DNA of 64,000 nt, from contig CAYPCQ010000017.1 in assembly GCA_964409245.1 (NCBI GenBank), positions 1-64,000 of the forward strand. The letters run 5' to 3'. The first letter of the stretch is position 1. Each line of letters starts with the position of its first letter. The notes under the pieces were generated by a model. The model was given only the letters and a program-made list of their open reading frames with translations. It was not told where the DNA came from and did no database searches. Of the stretch, positions 8,717 to 17,463 are shown piece after piece. The position numbers and the translations under genes were made by a program. Source of the DNA: CAIMWS01 sp964409245 (GTDB lineage Bacteria; Verrucomicrobiota; Verrucomicrobiia; Limisphaerales; UBA1319).

Positions 8717-11700
8717 CTCGGTACCTCCGCCCGCGCCAGTAATTCCGCGAAGCTGTAGTTCACGCTTGTCACCCCAAAGTCCGGCTCGCGCTGGAAGGGC
8801 CGCCGCACGTAATGCACCCGGTGCGTCTCCCCATCGAACTCGACGATACCGAGAATGAAATCATCCGGCTTGTTCAGCGAATAAAGAATCTCGTTCTTCG
8901 TCACCGTGATCGTCGCCGCCCCGGTTACCCGGCCTTTGACCTCAATAAACCGCAGTTTGCCCGTGCCCGGTATCCGGCTCTCGATGTCGTAGCCCAATTT
9001 CTCAGTCTCGCGGTCGGTGGGCACAAAGCCCAGTTCCCGCTCCACCTGCATGATGATGCTCCGGGCCTTGGCCGCTGCCGCTTCGTTGTCGGCCCCGCTC
9101 ACCGCCACCTCTCCGCTCTCGCCTTGGCCCTTCACCAGGCGCAGCAGCCCGGCGGGGATGACCAGCACGCCGCCCATCACCACCGGCGGCAGTGGGGCAA
9201 TCTGCTTTTCCAGTTTCAGTTCCTCCATCCGCTTCTGCAGTCGGGCCTGCAACCCATCGGCCCGCTTCCGCGCCTCATCTGAGTTGAGCCGGGCATTCGG
9301 TTTGCCGGCTTGCTCCTGCAGCTTGAGCTGCTCGGCCCGGTGGTCCCAATAGCTGATTTCCTTGGTCAGCCGGTCTTGCACCGCCGCTTCTGTCTTGGCA
9401 ATCAGGTCCAGTTTCCGGGACCGCACTTCCGTCAGGTGCTCCGGTACCACTGCCGCGACCGCGTAACCTTGCGCCTTTTGCTCCAGGCTCCGGTCAACCC
9501 ATTGGCATTCCGGCCGGGCCAGGATGGTGTCCACCTTGGCTTCCCCATCCGCCAGCGGACGATAGTCGAGATGCGGCGCGTAGTGGAAGTGCCGGGTGTT
9601 GCCGTCCCCGTCCATTTCCACGTAAAGCATCCGCTTGGAAATCACCCGCCGCTCGCCCGTCCGCGTCAGGCTCGCGTCTTGGATGGCGTGTTCCAGGTAG
9701 AACAGCATGCGCGGCGCGGTCCCCGTGTCCCGCTCATCCACCAGCACCGCCCCCCGGCGGAGAAGGTCTCGGTACCGTTCCAGCGTCAGGTCGATGGTGG
9801 AGTCCAGCAGTGGATGCCCAGGGCAGAGGAACGCTGCCATCGGTTGCCCTTGCGGAGCCACCAGCGTCTTTTCGAAGGCGACCCGCTCGTAACGCGGAAG
9901 CACCGGTTCGCCCGCGCCAATCAATCGGTCCCGGTTACGCACGGGTGCGGGGACGTGCGTGATCTGATACCGGCACGGCTCACGCTGTTTGGTTGTGCCG
10001 CCCAACTGTTGAAACGCTTCCAGAAAGAAAGATTCGATGTAGTGGGGTTGCAGCCTCCGCGCTTCGGCCCGCTCCATTTCCTCCCGGATGCGAAAAACTC
10101 GCGTCGCATCCATGGAGTCATGCGCCAGCGCCCGGTCTTCGAGCAATTCTTGCAATTGCTGCCGGTCAAACGCATGAGCTACCACCTGGGTCAGACGGGC
10201 GCGCACTTCGGGCAGATCGCCATAGCGGACTGCCTCGATCAGCAGGTCCCGCAGCGGCTTTCCCTCGAACTGGAGTTTGCCCAGCACGTCAAAGACCTGC
10301 CCTCCAAGCGCCTGCCGCGCCTGTTCCAGCTTTTCCAGCAAGGTCCGATAAACATCGCCCTCGCGGGTTTCCTCGGCCACCAGGTTCCACAGATGGCACA
10401 CTTCCGTCTGGCCAATGCGGTGGATTCGGCCAAAGCGTTGTTCGATCCGGTTGGGGTTCCATGGCAGATCGTAGTTCACCATCAGGTGTGCCCGCTGGAG
10501 GTTGATGCCTTCTCCCGCCGCATCCGTGGCCAGGAGCACTTGGACTTCCGGGTCGTGCTTGAAAGCTTCCTGCGCCTTGGTCCGCTCTTCCCGGCCCATG
10601 CCGCCGTGAATGAGCACGACCGCTTGCTTCCGCCCCAGCAGGGTGGTGATACGGCTTTCCAGGTAGCTGAGCGTGTCACGGTGTTCCGTGAACAGCACCA
10701 GTTTCTGGTGTGGCGAAGGCGTGGGCGGCTGAATCGGACCAGTGCGGTAGGGCGGTGGTGTCTCCGCCAGCCGGTCGCCGTTTCCACCGGGCGTGAAAAT
10801 CTCGTTCAGCAAGCGACCTAACTCGCACCACTTCCGGTCTTCGCCGCTCCGCCGGAGAGTTAGCGCCAACGCCTCCAGGCGTTTCAGCGTGCCAATTTCA
10901 GCGTTCAACTCTGCAATCGTCCGCGCTGCGGTGGACTGGTCCAGTATCTCTTCCTCGGCGGCCTGCACTTCATTGTCGGGCGCTTCCTCCAAGTCCTCCA
11001 CGTCTTCTTCGTCCAACGCGGGCACCGTGCTGGCGATGGCCGTCGCGACCTCTGCCCCCCGTTGCAGCAGTTCCAATTCCCGGAGCTTCTTCTCCAAACG
11101 CTCTTTCCGGCGGCGGAGCGACTGGTAAATGGCCTCAGGCGATGACGCCAGGCGCCGTTGCAGAATCGTCAGCGCGAACCCGACTGTGCCCGCCCGCTTG
11201 TCGTTCTGGAGTGCTTCCGCCCGGTTAAACTCATCCCGGACGTAATCCGTCACTTCCTTGTAGAGCCGGGCTTCGGAATCCGAAAGCTTGTACGGCACCG
11301 TATAAGCAATGCGCTCGGGGAACAGCGGTGTGGCGTCGAACTTCAGCAGATTCTCCTTCACCATCCGCCGCATGAGATCAGAAACATCCGTCGCATGGAC
11401 GCCATCGCGAAACCGCCCCTCAAACCGGTCGCCATCCAGCAGCGCCATGAAAAGCTGGAAATCCTCCTCCTTCCCGTTGTGCGGGGTGGCCGTCATCAGC
11501 AGGAAATGCCGCGTCAGCGTCGAGAGAAGCTGCCCCAGCCGGTAGCGCCTGGTGTACTTTATCTCGCTGCCAAACAGGCTGGCCGACATCTTGTGCGCCT
11601 CATCGCACACGGTCAGGTCCCACCGGCAGTCAGGCGCTTGGAGCTTGGCCTGCACCTCTTCGTTGCGCGACAGCTTGTCCAGCCGGGCAATGACCAGGTT

Positions 11701-12297
11701 CGTCTCAAGGAACCAATTCCCCGTGCGCGCCGCCTCCAACTTGTCGTTGGTCAGGATCTCAAACGGTAGATGGAAACGCCGGTAGAGTTCGTCCTGCCAT
11801 TGTTCGGCCAGACTGCCGGGGCAAACCACCAGGCACCGGTGCAAGTCACCTCGCGCGAGCAGCTCCTTCATCAGCAGCCCGGCCATGATCGTCTTGCCCG
11901 CGCCCGGATCATCCGCCAGTAGAAAACGCAGCGGTTGCCTGGGCAGCATCACGTCATAGACTGCCGTGATTTGGTGCGGCAGCGGTTCCACCACGGAAGT
12001 GTGGACCGCCAGCACCGGATCAAACAGATGGGCCAGCCGGATGCGGTGGGCCTCGGATACAAGCCTGAACTCTTTTCCGTCACCGTCAAAGCTCCAGGGC
12101 CGTCCTTCCGTTACGATCTCAAGGCGGGTTTCGTCATGCCGGTAAAGCAGCTCGTTGGCCACCTTGCCCGACGCAGTTTTGTAGGTGAGTTCAATGGCTT
12201 CCGAACCAAACCACTGGACGGAAACGACACTGGCGAGGCCATCCGGCAGGATGCCCCTCACAGCCGCGTTCGGTTTAAGTTCTTCAAGTTTAGCCAC
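8713..12297 (-). CDS. SNF2-family helicase with C-terminal DUF3883 (DrmD-like)
   Basis: 1194 residues, first gene of the defence operon, starting at GTG 12295-12297. RecA-like domain 1 has LLADDPGAGKT at about 127-136, CDEAHK at 231-236 (DEAH at 232-235) and MTATPHNG near 268-275. Domain 2 has LFTEHRDTLSYLE, then EGINLQ and the SNF2 motif VI RFGRIHRIGQ near 617-627. An acidic, charged stretch lies between the lobes. The C-terminus (about 1060-1180) fits DUF3883 and shows a D...EVK arrangement (D near 1103, FIEVKGR near 1117), a PD-(D/E)xK nuclease signature. The architecture resembles DISARM DrmD helicases, but no drmA, drmB or drmC is in view. Probable role: ATP-dependent DNA translocation on invading DNA. 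Gene coupled to DUF4325 by an ATGA overlap. Confidence 0.92.
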   Translation of the reverse strand: MAKLEELKPNAAVRGILPDGLASVVSVQWFGSEAIELTYKTASGKVANELLYRHDETRLEIVTEGRPWSFDGDGKEFRLVSEAHRIRLAHLFDPVLAVHTSVVEPLPHQITAVYDVMLPRQPLRFLLADDPGAGKTIMAGLLMKELLARGDLHRCLVVCPGSLAEQWQDELYRRFHLPFEILTNDKLEAARTGNWFLETNLVIARLDKLSRNEEVQAKLQAPDCRWDLTVCDEAHKMSASLFGSEIKYTRRYRLGQLLSTLTRHFLLMTATPHNGKEEDFQLFMALLDGDRFEGRFRDGVHATDVSDLMRRMVKENLLKFDATPLFPERIAYTVPYKLSDSEARLYKEVTDYVRDEFNRAEALQNDKRAGTVGFALTILQRRLASSPEAIYQSLRRRKERLEKKLRELELLQRGAEVATAIASTVPALDEEDVEDLEEAPDNEVQAAEEEILDQSTAARTIAELNAEIGTLKRLEALALTLRRSGEDRKWCELGRLLNEIFTPGGNGDRLAETPPPYRTGPIQPPTPSPHQKLVLFTEHRDTLSYLESRITTLLGRKQAVVLIHGGMGREERTKAQEAFKHDPEVQVLLATDAAGEGINLQRAHLMVNYDLPWNPNRIEQRFGRIHRIGQTEVCHLWNLVAEETREGDVYRTLLEKLEQARQALGGQVFDVLGKLQFEGKPLRDLLIEAVRYGDLPEVRARLTQVVAHAFDRQQLQELLEDRALAHDSMDATRVFRIREEMERAEARRLQPHYIESFFLEAFQQLGGTTKQREPCRYQITHVPAPVRNRDRLIGAGEPVLPRYERVAFEKTLVAPQGQPMAAFLCPGHPLLDSTIDLTLERYRDLLRRGAVLVDERDTGTAPRMLFYLEHAIQDASLTRTGERRVISKRMLYVEMDGDGNTRHFHYAPHLDYRPLADGEAKVDTILARPECQWVDRSLEQKAQGYAVAAVVPEHLTEVRSRKLDLIAKTEAAVQDRLTKEISYWDHRAEQLKLQEQAGKPNARLNSDEARKRADGLQARLQKRMEELKLEKQIAPLPPVVMGGVLVIPAGLLRLVKGQGESGEVAVSGADNEAAAAKARSIIMQVERELGFVPTDRETEKLGYDIESRIPGTGKLRFIEVKGRVTGAATITVTKNEILYSLNKPDDFILGIVEFDGETHRVHYVRRPFQREPDFGVTSVNYSFAELLARAEVPR

Positions 12298-12301
12298 TTG
12301 G

Positions 12302-12317
12302 GATGCCTCCAGGCATC
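12302..12317 (-). promoter_or_regulatory. Shine-Dalgarno hairpin in the helicase leader
   Basis: On the transcribed strand GATGCC-TGGA-GGCATC forms a perfect 6-bp stem with a 4-base loop. The strong Shine-Dalgarno core GGAGG is half in the loop and half in the 3' stem, 8 bases before the GTG start at 12297. Folding would partly hide the ribosome binding site of the first gene of the operon. The stem is short, so the effect may be modest. Confidence 0.5.
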
Positions 12318-12428
12318 GTTATCAAGAATCCGGGGGATCGCCAGGCTGATCCATCCCACAGTTATCGTCCAATGCCTAAACCAATTTTAAAACCTGCACC
12401 ATTGACAAAAAGTAAGCTTAAAAGACAC

Positions 12429-12442
12429 TGCCCAATAGGGCA
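12429..12442. other. Short hairpin TGCCC-AATA-GGGCA
   Basis: A perfect 5-bp stem with a 4-base loop lies in the leader or promoter region of the defence operon, just outside the MITE-like element. There is no T-tract on either side long enough to call a terminator. No confident promoter boxes were found for the operon in 12318-12447. Confidence 0.3.
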
Positions 12443-12447
12443 AGTTA

Positions 12448-12575
12448 AAAACTTATTAGGGCTATGCAGTTTAATCTTGTTGACACAATCAGTAGTTGTT
12501 CGCTGTGAGTTGCATCACAATAGATTGTGGTGGTTTCTGTTTACAAGCGTCAAGTGCATAGCCCCAAAACTTATT
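12448..12575. mobile_element. MITE-like element with terminal inverted repeats and 10-bp direct repeats
   Basis: Exact 10-bp inverted repeats GGGCTATGCA (12459-12468) and TGCATAGCCC (12555-12564) lie one base inside exact 10-bp direct repeats AAAACTTATT (12448-12457 and 12566-12575). The inner sequence continues with a weaker inverted match, about 11 of 18 positions. The element between the direct repeats is 108 bp, AT-rich compared with its surroundings, and has no coding capacity. This is the layout of a miniature inverted-repeat transposable element with a target-site duplication. The right-hand direct repeat contains the TAA stop (12571-12573) of the ceramidase-like gene. The interior holds a perfect palindrome CACAAT-AG-ATTGTG at 12516-12529. 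The transposase family is not assignable from this alone. Confidence 0.65.
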
Positions 12576-13830
12576 CTTTAGCTGGTTTAGGGCATTCGGA
12601 AATCAGCTTGAGCGCTTCATTGACGAGGATCTCGCCGGTTTTTTCGCCCAGGCAGGTGCGGGTGATGTAGTTGTAACGCTCGAAACTATTCCAATCCTCC
12701 CGGGCCAGCATATAGCCAAAGGCGTCGTTGGTGAGGCCGAACAACAGGTTGTGCGTGCCCGCCATCTTGCGCTTGAGATAAAACCCGATGTTCGGCAGGG
12801 CTTCGCCAGGAATGGTGAGGATCTGGGCGTTGCCCACGTTCACCAGGTTCAACTGGGTGGCAACGGTCTTGTCCGAGGCCTTGCCGAAGCCCAGCGGGGA
12901 GGATTTGAGGATCATCTGCATGAGCGGGGAATCCACCGGGAATTCAATCATCCTGCTGTGGCAGACGAGGCTGGGATTGGCTTGCACCGGGGCGGTTTGG
13001 ACGATGCGCAAGGCTTCGTCGGCCAGGAGCCGGCCGATGCGCACGCATTCCTCCCAGGTTTGGATATCCTTGCCATTGGACCCCCGGCAATCGGCGGTGA
13101 CCATCCCGCCCTGGGCGCTGTTCATGAACAGGCCCAAGCCGCCGCCTTGCTCCTGGATCCGGTCATAAAGGGGGCCGACCAGGTCCGGGCTCAGTATCCC
13201 TTGGTCCGGCCCCAATACTTCCGGATGAATGGCGTAGTTGACGAGGGTGGCCAGCGGTTTGCCGCCGGCATCCAGGGCCTGGATCACATGGCAGCGATGG
13301 TCATACAATTCCGGCGCGTAGGCGTTGTAGGCGATCTTCCCCTGGGCTTTGCCAGTGGCGATTTTCAGCCGGGCAGGGGCCAGTTTGTCCGCCGCTTCGC
13401 GGATGGCTTCGGCCATTTTTTGGCAGACTGAGTCGAGGTATTTGAGATCGGCGGAGGTTCCGTTCTTATCGGGAAAGCCATAGCAATCCGGGGCGCTGTG
13501 GGTATGGCTTACGCCAATCAATATATTCCGGCCCGGGATGGCTGGCGCCAGATCGCGCACTTTGTTGCCCAGCACGGAGGGGAAACCGAGGAAATCGCCG
13601 CTCACAATGGCGATGCGGGTGCCGTCATTTTCCAGCACCAGCGCGCGCACCACCAATTCGCCGAGTTTCCGGTCAGCCTTTTCCGAGGGGCCCACACCGC
13701 CGGAGATCGGCAGCAGAGGGTCCGGGGTGACGGTGCGGGAGGCGGCCCCGGCGCGGAATTCCGCCTGGCAGGTTAAATGAACCAGGCAGGTTGTGAGCAA
13801 TATGATCGTCAGTTTGCGAATCGGTTTCAT
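12571..13830 (-). CDS. Neutral/alkaline ceramidase-like secreted hydrolase
   Basis: 419 residues from the ATG at 13830; an upstream in-frame start at 13857 would add 9 residues before the signal peptide. Residues 1-22 form a signal peptide with a basic start (MKPIRK) and a hydrophobic core. The mature part begins EFRAGAASRTVTPD, typical of the neutral/alkaline ceramidase N-terminal domain. SHTHSAPD matches the metal-binding His motif of that family, NYAIHPE supplies another likely ligand, and SPDLVGPL fits too. Verrucomicrobial relatives are often annotated as ceramidase-like without proven substrate, so an esterase or amidase acting on other lipids remains possible. It stands alone, and its stop codon lies inside the direct repeat of the adjacent element. 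Confidence 0.8.
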   Translation of the reverse strand: MKPIRKLTIILLTTCLVHLTCQAEFRAGAASRTVTPDPLLPISGGVGPSEKADRKLGELVVRALVLENDGTRIAIVSGDFLGFPSVLGNKVRDLAPAIPGRNILIGVSHTHSAPDCYGFPDKNGTSADLKYLDSVCQKMAEAIREAADKLAPARLKIATGKAQGKIAYNAYAPELYDHRCHVIQALDAGGKPLATLVNYAIHPEVLGPDQGILSPDLVGPLYDRIQEQGGGLGLFMNSAQGGMVTADCRGSNGKDIQTWEECVRIGRLLADEALRIVQTAPVQANPSLVCHSRMIEFPVDSPLMQMILKSSPLGFGKASDKTVATQLNLVNVGNAQILTIPGEALPNIGFYLKRKMAGTHNLLFGLTNDAFGYMLAREDWNSFERYNYITRTCLGEKTGEILVNEALKLISECPKPAKE

Positions 13831-13939
13831 ATATTGTTCCATGAATATTTGCGCCACTATATATCAGGCACGGGTAACTTGCCACGGTTAACAACGAACC
13901 GGTCATCCTCCGCGTTTCGGTAAGCGGTGGAGTAGGTGT

Positions 13940-15940
13940 TTATGGAGGAGGCTTGGCAGCCAAAGCGTCGAGAATGGCCCGTTCAATTTTGGCTCCAAGC
14001 AGTTGCACGCCGTATTCACTCAAATGGTCGTCATCAATGTAATAGAGCCGGTCCTTGCCGTCCCACCAACGGATATGGCCGTTTGGTTCCAGAAATTCAT
14101 CGTTGGTGTCCAGCCAGCGGAAACGCGGATGCCCTTTGAACTCACGGAGGATTTCCGCTTCGCAACCACGCCGTTTGCTGGTGGTCCATCTCTTCTCCAC
14201 GATATTCAGCTGGCTGAGAGTCTTGTTCGCGAGGTTCCGGAAGTAGCCGAAAGCGTTTACGGTGCACACATCGCCGATATTCAGTACCGGGAGCTGCTGG
14301 AAAACCACGCAGGTTGAATGCTCCACGACATACTGGATGGATTTCCGGAAATCCTCAAATTCCCGGTTGTCGTAACGCTGGATCCAGAGGCTGACTTTTG
14401 GTTTCTGCATGGCCAGGAACCGCTGGCGCGATTCATCATACTTTTTCAGATCCGCTGCGGTTCCGAAATCCGGGTAGCTCACATACGAATCACGAAACAG
14501 GTTGGGAGGCGCGGCGTCGGCGCAGAAAAAACAGCCTGAAAGATGGTTGGAGCGGAGGATGCCGTCAATCAAGGGGGCAAAACGCAGGCAATGGGAATCG
14601 CCGAACACCGCCACTTGGATCGGGCCGGGTCCGTATTTCCGGATGATGCCCTCCTCCAGGCTGGCATGGTTGGTTGGGATCAACATGTTGATCAACCGGT
14701 ATTGCTCAACCCCCGCCGGGGACAGTTCAGAAACCTGGTTCACGCTGTAGAATCGTCCGCGGTCGGTCATGGGGGCAAATCCCTCAGCCAGGTTATGCCG
14801 TTTAAGGTTATTGGCAGCCAGCCGGGGTTGGATAACCACCAGCGTGAATATCAAGCCCAGAAAAATGCAGGCGCACATCAGGGGGGTCAGACTCCAGGCC
14901 CGCAGCGGACGCTCAATGAACCAATAACTGGACAGCGCCAGGGCGAACGAAAACACGACGCAGAAAAGGCCGGTGTAAGCGGTGGGAAACCACGCTGGAA
15001 AGGCGGGGTTATCCTGCATGCCCTTGAGGAAGACGATCACTGGCCAATGCCAGAGATAAAGCGAGTAGGAGGCTTTGCCCACGAACACGATCCAAGGCCG
15101 GCGCAGGATGCACTCAACCCGGCTGGCTCCGGTCCCCGTGAAAGCAATGACCAGCATGCTGCCCAGCACCGGCAAGGCAGCCCGGTATCCGGGAAACCCC
15201 TGGCCCCCATGCACCACCAGATAGGAAAGGAATATCATCACCAAGCCGGCCCCGGCAAAGGTTCCCGCGTGGCGATGTCTGGCTAGCTGGCCGGTTCCGG
15301 AGAGAGGAAACACCGCCAAAAAGCACCCAGCCAGCAATTCCCAAGCCCGGGTGGGCGGCAAATAAAAGGCGGCGGGTGGATGGCGGGGGGTAAGCAGCAG
15401 GCTGCAAACAAAGCTGGCCACCGCCAAAATGAGCAAGATCCGGGGTGTCCGCCGCTTTTGCCACCGGAGAAGCGCCATCAAAGTGATGGGGAAGGCCATG
15501 TAAAACTGCTCCTCCACCGCCAAAGACCAGGTATGCAGGAGTGGCATGGCGTCCACCCCCGGTCCCCAATAATCTCCAGTGGCTTTCCAAATATGCAGGT
15601 TCCCCCCCAGGAGCGCCACCCACAGCACCGAGGTGCGCAAAGCGGCGAAGTTGAGCGGGTCGAAGATGGCCCCGGCGGCCAGCACGGTGATCAACAACCC
15701 CGCCATGGCTGGAAACAACCGCCGGATGCGCCGGGCATAGAAGCGCTGGAGGGTGAAGCTCCCACTTTGAGTTTCTTCAAAAATAATCGAAGTGATCAGG
15801 TAGCCGGATATCACGAAAAAGACATCCACCCCGACAAAGCCGCCTGGCAGCCATTTTGAATCGATATGGTAAAATAAAACCGCCAGGATGGCGACAGCCC
15901 GGAGGCCGTCAACTTCCGGACGGTATGCAATGGCGGCCAT
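13940..15940 (-). CDS. OafA/YrhL-type acyltransferase with C-terminal SGNH domain
   Basis: 666 residues. The N-terminal half (about 1-360) has YRPEVDGLRAVAILAVLFYH, the family 3 acyltransferase start with its catalytic His, followed by about ten hydrophobic helices. The C-terminal half is soluble and includes VAVFGDSHCLRFAP (the GDSH nucleophile block of SGNH hydrolases) and, near the end, DDDHLSEYG (the Asp-x-x-His block). Fused AT3-SGNH proteins O-acetylate cell-surface polysaccharides: the membrane part brings the acyl group across and the SGNH part transfers it. The neighbouring GHMP kinase and the downstream polymer genes fit modification of exopolysaccharide or O-antigen (inference). 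Confidence 0.92.
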   Translation of the reverse strand: MAAIAYRPEVDGLRAVAILAVLFYHIDSKWLPGGFVGVDVFFVISGYLITSIIFEETQSGSFTLQRFYARRIRRLFPAMAGLLITVLAAGAIFDPLNFAALRTSVLWVALLGGNLHIWKATGDYWGPGVDAMPLLHTWSLAVEEQFYMAFPITLMALLRWQKRRTPRILLILAVASFVCSLLLTPRHPPAAFYLPPTRAWELLAGCFLAVFPLSGTGQLARHRHAGTFAGAGLVMIFLSYLVVHGGQGFPGYRAALPVLGSMLVIAFTGTGASRVECILRRPWIVFVGKASYSLYLWHWPVIVFLKGMQDNPAFPAWFPTAYTGLFCVVFSFALALSSYWFIERPLRAWSLTPLMCACIFLGLIFTLVVIQPRLAANNLKRHNLAEGFAPMTDRGRFYSVNQVSELSPAGVEQYRLINMLIPTNHASLEEGIIRKYGPGPIQVAVFGDSHCLRFAPLIDGILRSNHLSGCFFCADAAPPNLFRDSYVSYPDFGTAADLKKYDESRQRFLAMQKPKVSLWIQRYDNREFEDFRKSIQYVVEHSTCVVFQQLPVLNIGDVCTVNAFGYFRNLANKTLSQLNIVEKRWTTSKRRGCEAEILREFKGHPRFRWLDTNDEFLEPNGHIRWWDGKDRLYYIDDDHLSEYGVQLLGAKIERAILDALAAKPPP

Positions 15941-15958
15941 GATTTACCCGGGTGCGTG

Positions 15959-17035
15959 CTAAACCTGGACCCGGCCAGGTTTGGTCTCCGTTTCCCAGGT
16001 GCGCAAACCGTAGCGGCTAAGGTAAATGGGAATATGGCTGAAAAGCTCGTTGGTTTGTTCAATTTCGCGGATCATGCTCCGTTTGATCTCCGAATTGGGG
16101 CCGCAGAGCAGGGTAACCGAGCCACCTTCGCCGCCGGCGCCGTTCACTTTCCATCCGGTCGCGCCATGTTGTTTGGCGATATCGATAACCTGTTGCGCGT
16201 GTTCGCTGATTAAACGGGGATGCAACCGCCGCTGGGCCTCGGTGTTTTCGGCCATCGCCTTCCCCAGTTCGGCAAAGTTCCCGGCATAAAGGGCATCCCG
16301 GGATTTTTCCGCCGTTCCGCGCAAATCCGAAATTTTGCGGCAATCCGGCCCGGCATTTTCCAAGTCACGGATCACCATTTTATGGATATCGGAAGAACTG
16401 TGCGAGCGGCCAAGGTAGATGAGGACCAAGCGACGTTCCAATTCCCACCAAATGGAATTAGGCACTTGAATGGCGGAAACTGAGGCGTGAGGGTAGTTAT
16501 ACATGTCAACGAAATTAATCCCGCCATACGACGAGCAGAGCTGATCCTGGATGCCGCATTGCTGCTTGAGCAAATCGACTTCCACAGACTGGGCCAGGTA
16601 GGCAACCTCATGGGGAGTCAGATGGCCCGGGGTCAAGCGGTCCAACGCCCCAATCAAGGCCACCGTGACGGCAGCCGAGGTGCCAGTGCCAGCCCCGGCC
16701 GGGGCTTCGGAGAAGATGGTGACTTGGAAGGCGAGGTTTTTGGGGATTTTCATCATCTGGATCGCCGCTTCCAGGAGCGGGTGGCGATCCCAGCCAGGTT
16801 TTTCCGGCTGGCGGGCATAACGGACGCCAAAATTTTCCGCATTGATTATAATGCGGTTTTTCTCCCCCGTAAAGGGAGTAACCTCAATTTGTACCTCAGC
16901 GTAGGGATAAACCCCGATATTGAATACCTTTCCATGCCCGGCGAACCAAGTATCAGTCCATCCGCCGTTGTCGCAAATGCGGATGGGTGCTACGCTGTTA
17001 ATGATGCGTTTAACCTGAGGTTTTTTGCTTCTCAT
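15959..17035 (-). CDS. GHMP-family sugar kinase
   Basis: 358 residues from the ATG at 17033-17035. The open frame extends to 17281 but that part translates a non-coding tandem repeat and was excluded. The N-terminus APIRICDNGGWTDTWFAG is the substrate-binding motif 1 of GHMP kinases. Motif 2, APAGAGTGTSAAVTVAL, is a variant of the PxxxGLGSSA phosphate-binding loop. Motif 3, VNGAGGEGGSVTLL, is near the C-terminus. The closest overall feel is to HddA/fucokinase-type kinases that phosphorylate heptose or other sugars for nucleotide-sugar synthesis; the exact sugar cannot be told. It ends 18 bases before the acyltransferase gene start, suggesting co-transcription. Confidence 0.85.
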   Translation of the reverse strand: MRSKKPQVKRIINSVAPIRICDNGGWTDTWFAGHGKVFNIGVYPYAEVQIEVTPFTGEKNRIIINAENFGVRYARQPEKPGWDRHPLLEAAIQMMKIPKNLAFQVTIFSEAPAGAGTGTSAAVTVALIGALDRLTPGHLTPHEVAYLAQSVEVDLLKQQCGIQDQLCSSYGGINFVDMYNYPHASVSAIQVPNSIWWELERRLVLIYLGRSHSSSDIHKMVIRDLENAGPDCRKISDLRGTAEKSRDALYAGNFAELGKAMAENTEAQRRLHPRLISEHAQQVIDIAKQHGATGWKVNGAGGEGGSVTLLCGPNSEIKRSMIREIEQTNELFSHIPIYLSRYGLRTWETETKPGRVQV

Positions 17036-17115
17036 ACAATGATGGGCTAAACTCTTACCGGAAAGCTTTCGATATTGCACCATTTCTTTAAGGGAAGGGA
17101 TCAACTCGCAGAATC

Positions 17116-17315
17116 GAGGAGCATCCGGCCCCCGCTTGAAAGTATCCAAGTGACTGCCCGGGAGTGGCTTGAACCATCCAATCTGCCTTCCAGAAAAAGA
17201 TGCCCATGACCTGATGAGGAGCATCCGGCCCCCGCTTGAAAGTATCCAAGTGACTGCCCGGGAGTGGCTTGAACCATCCAATCTGCCTTCCAGAAAAAGA
17301 TGCCCATGACCTGAT
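17116..17315. repeat. Exact 100-bp tandem duplication (two copies)
   Basis: Bases 17116-17215 and 17216-17315 are identical over 100 bases with no spacer. Each unit starts GAGGAGCATCCGG and ends GCCCATGACCTGAT. The intergenic stretch 17036-17457 between the divergent kinase and acyltransferase genes contains nothing else I can name apart from a possible -35 box TTGACA at 17421-17426. The unit has no obvious terminator or tRNA-like fold, and two copies are too few for a CRISPR array. A recent duplication or an assembly artefact are both possible. Confidence 0.95.
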
Positions 17316-17463
17316 AAAAATGCTTGATCCCACCTTTTTGGATTCTATCCTTAAACTCAACGCGAAAAACCGCATTCCCTTGAGGGATCGGCGAGCAACC
17401 GCGCTACAACGGAACTTTAATTGACAGAGTGGCGTAAGTCTTGGCGGTATTGATAAAGTGATA

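Noticed and set aside
9310..10821. 503-codon plus-strand open frame
   Set aside because: Antisense to the helicase gene, whose motifs are unmistakable.
17036..17281. N-terminal extension of the GHMP kinase
   Set aside because: Translates the tandem repeat; the conserved kinase N-terminus begins at 17035.
17116..17315. CRISPR-like array
   Set aside because: Two abutting 100-base copies with no spacers; no cas genes.
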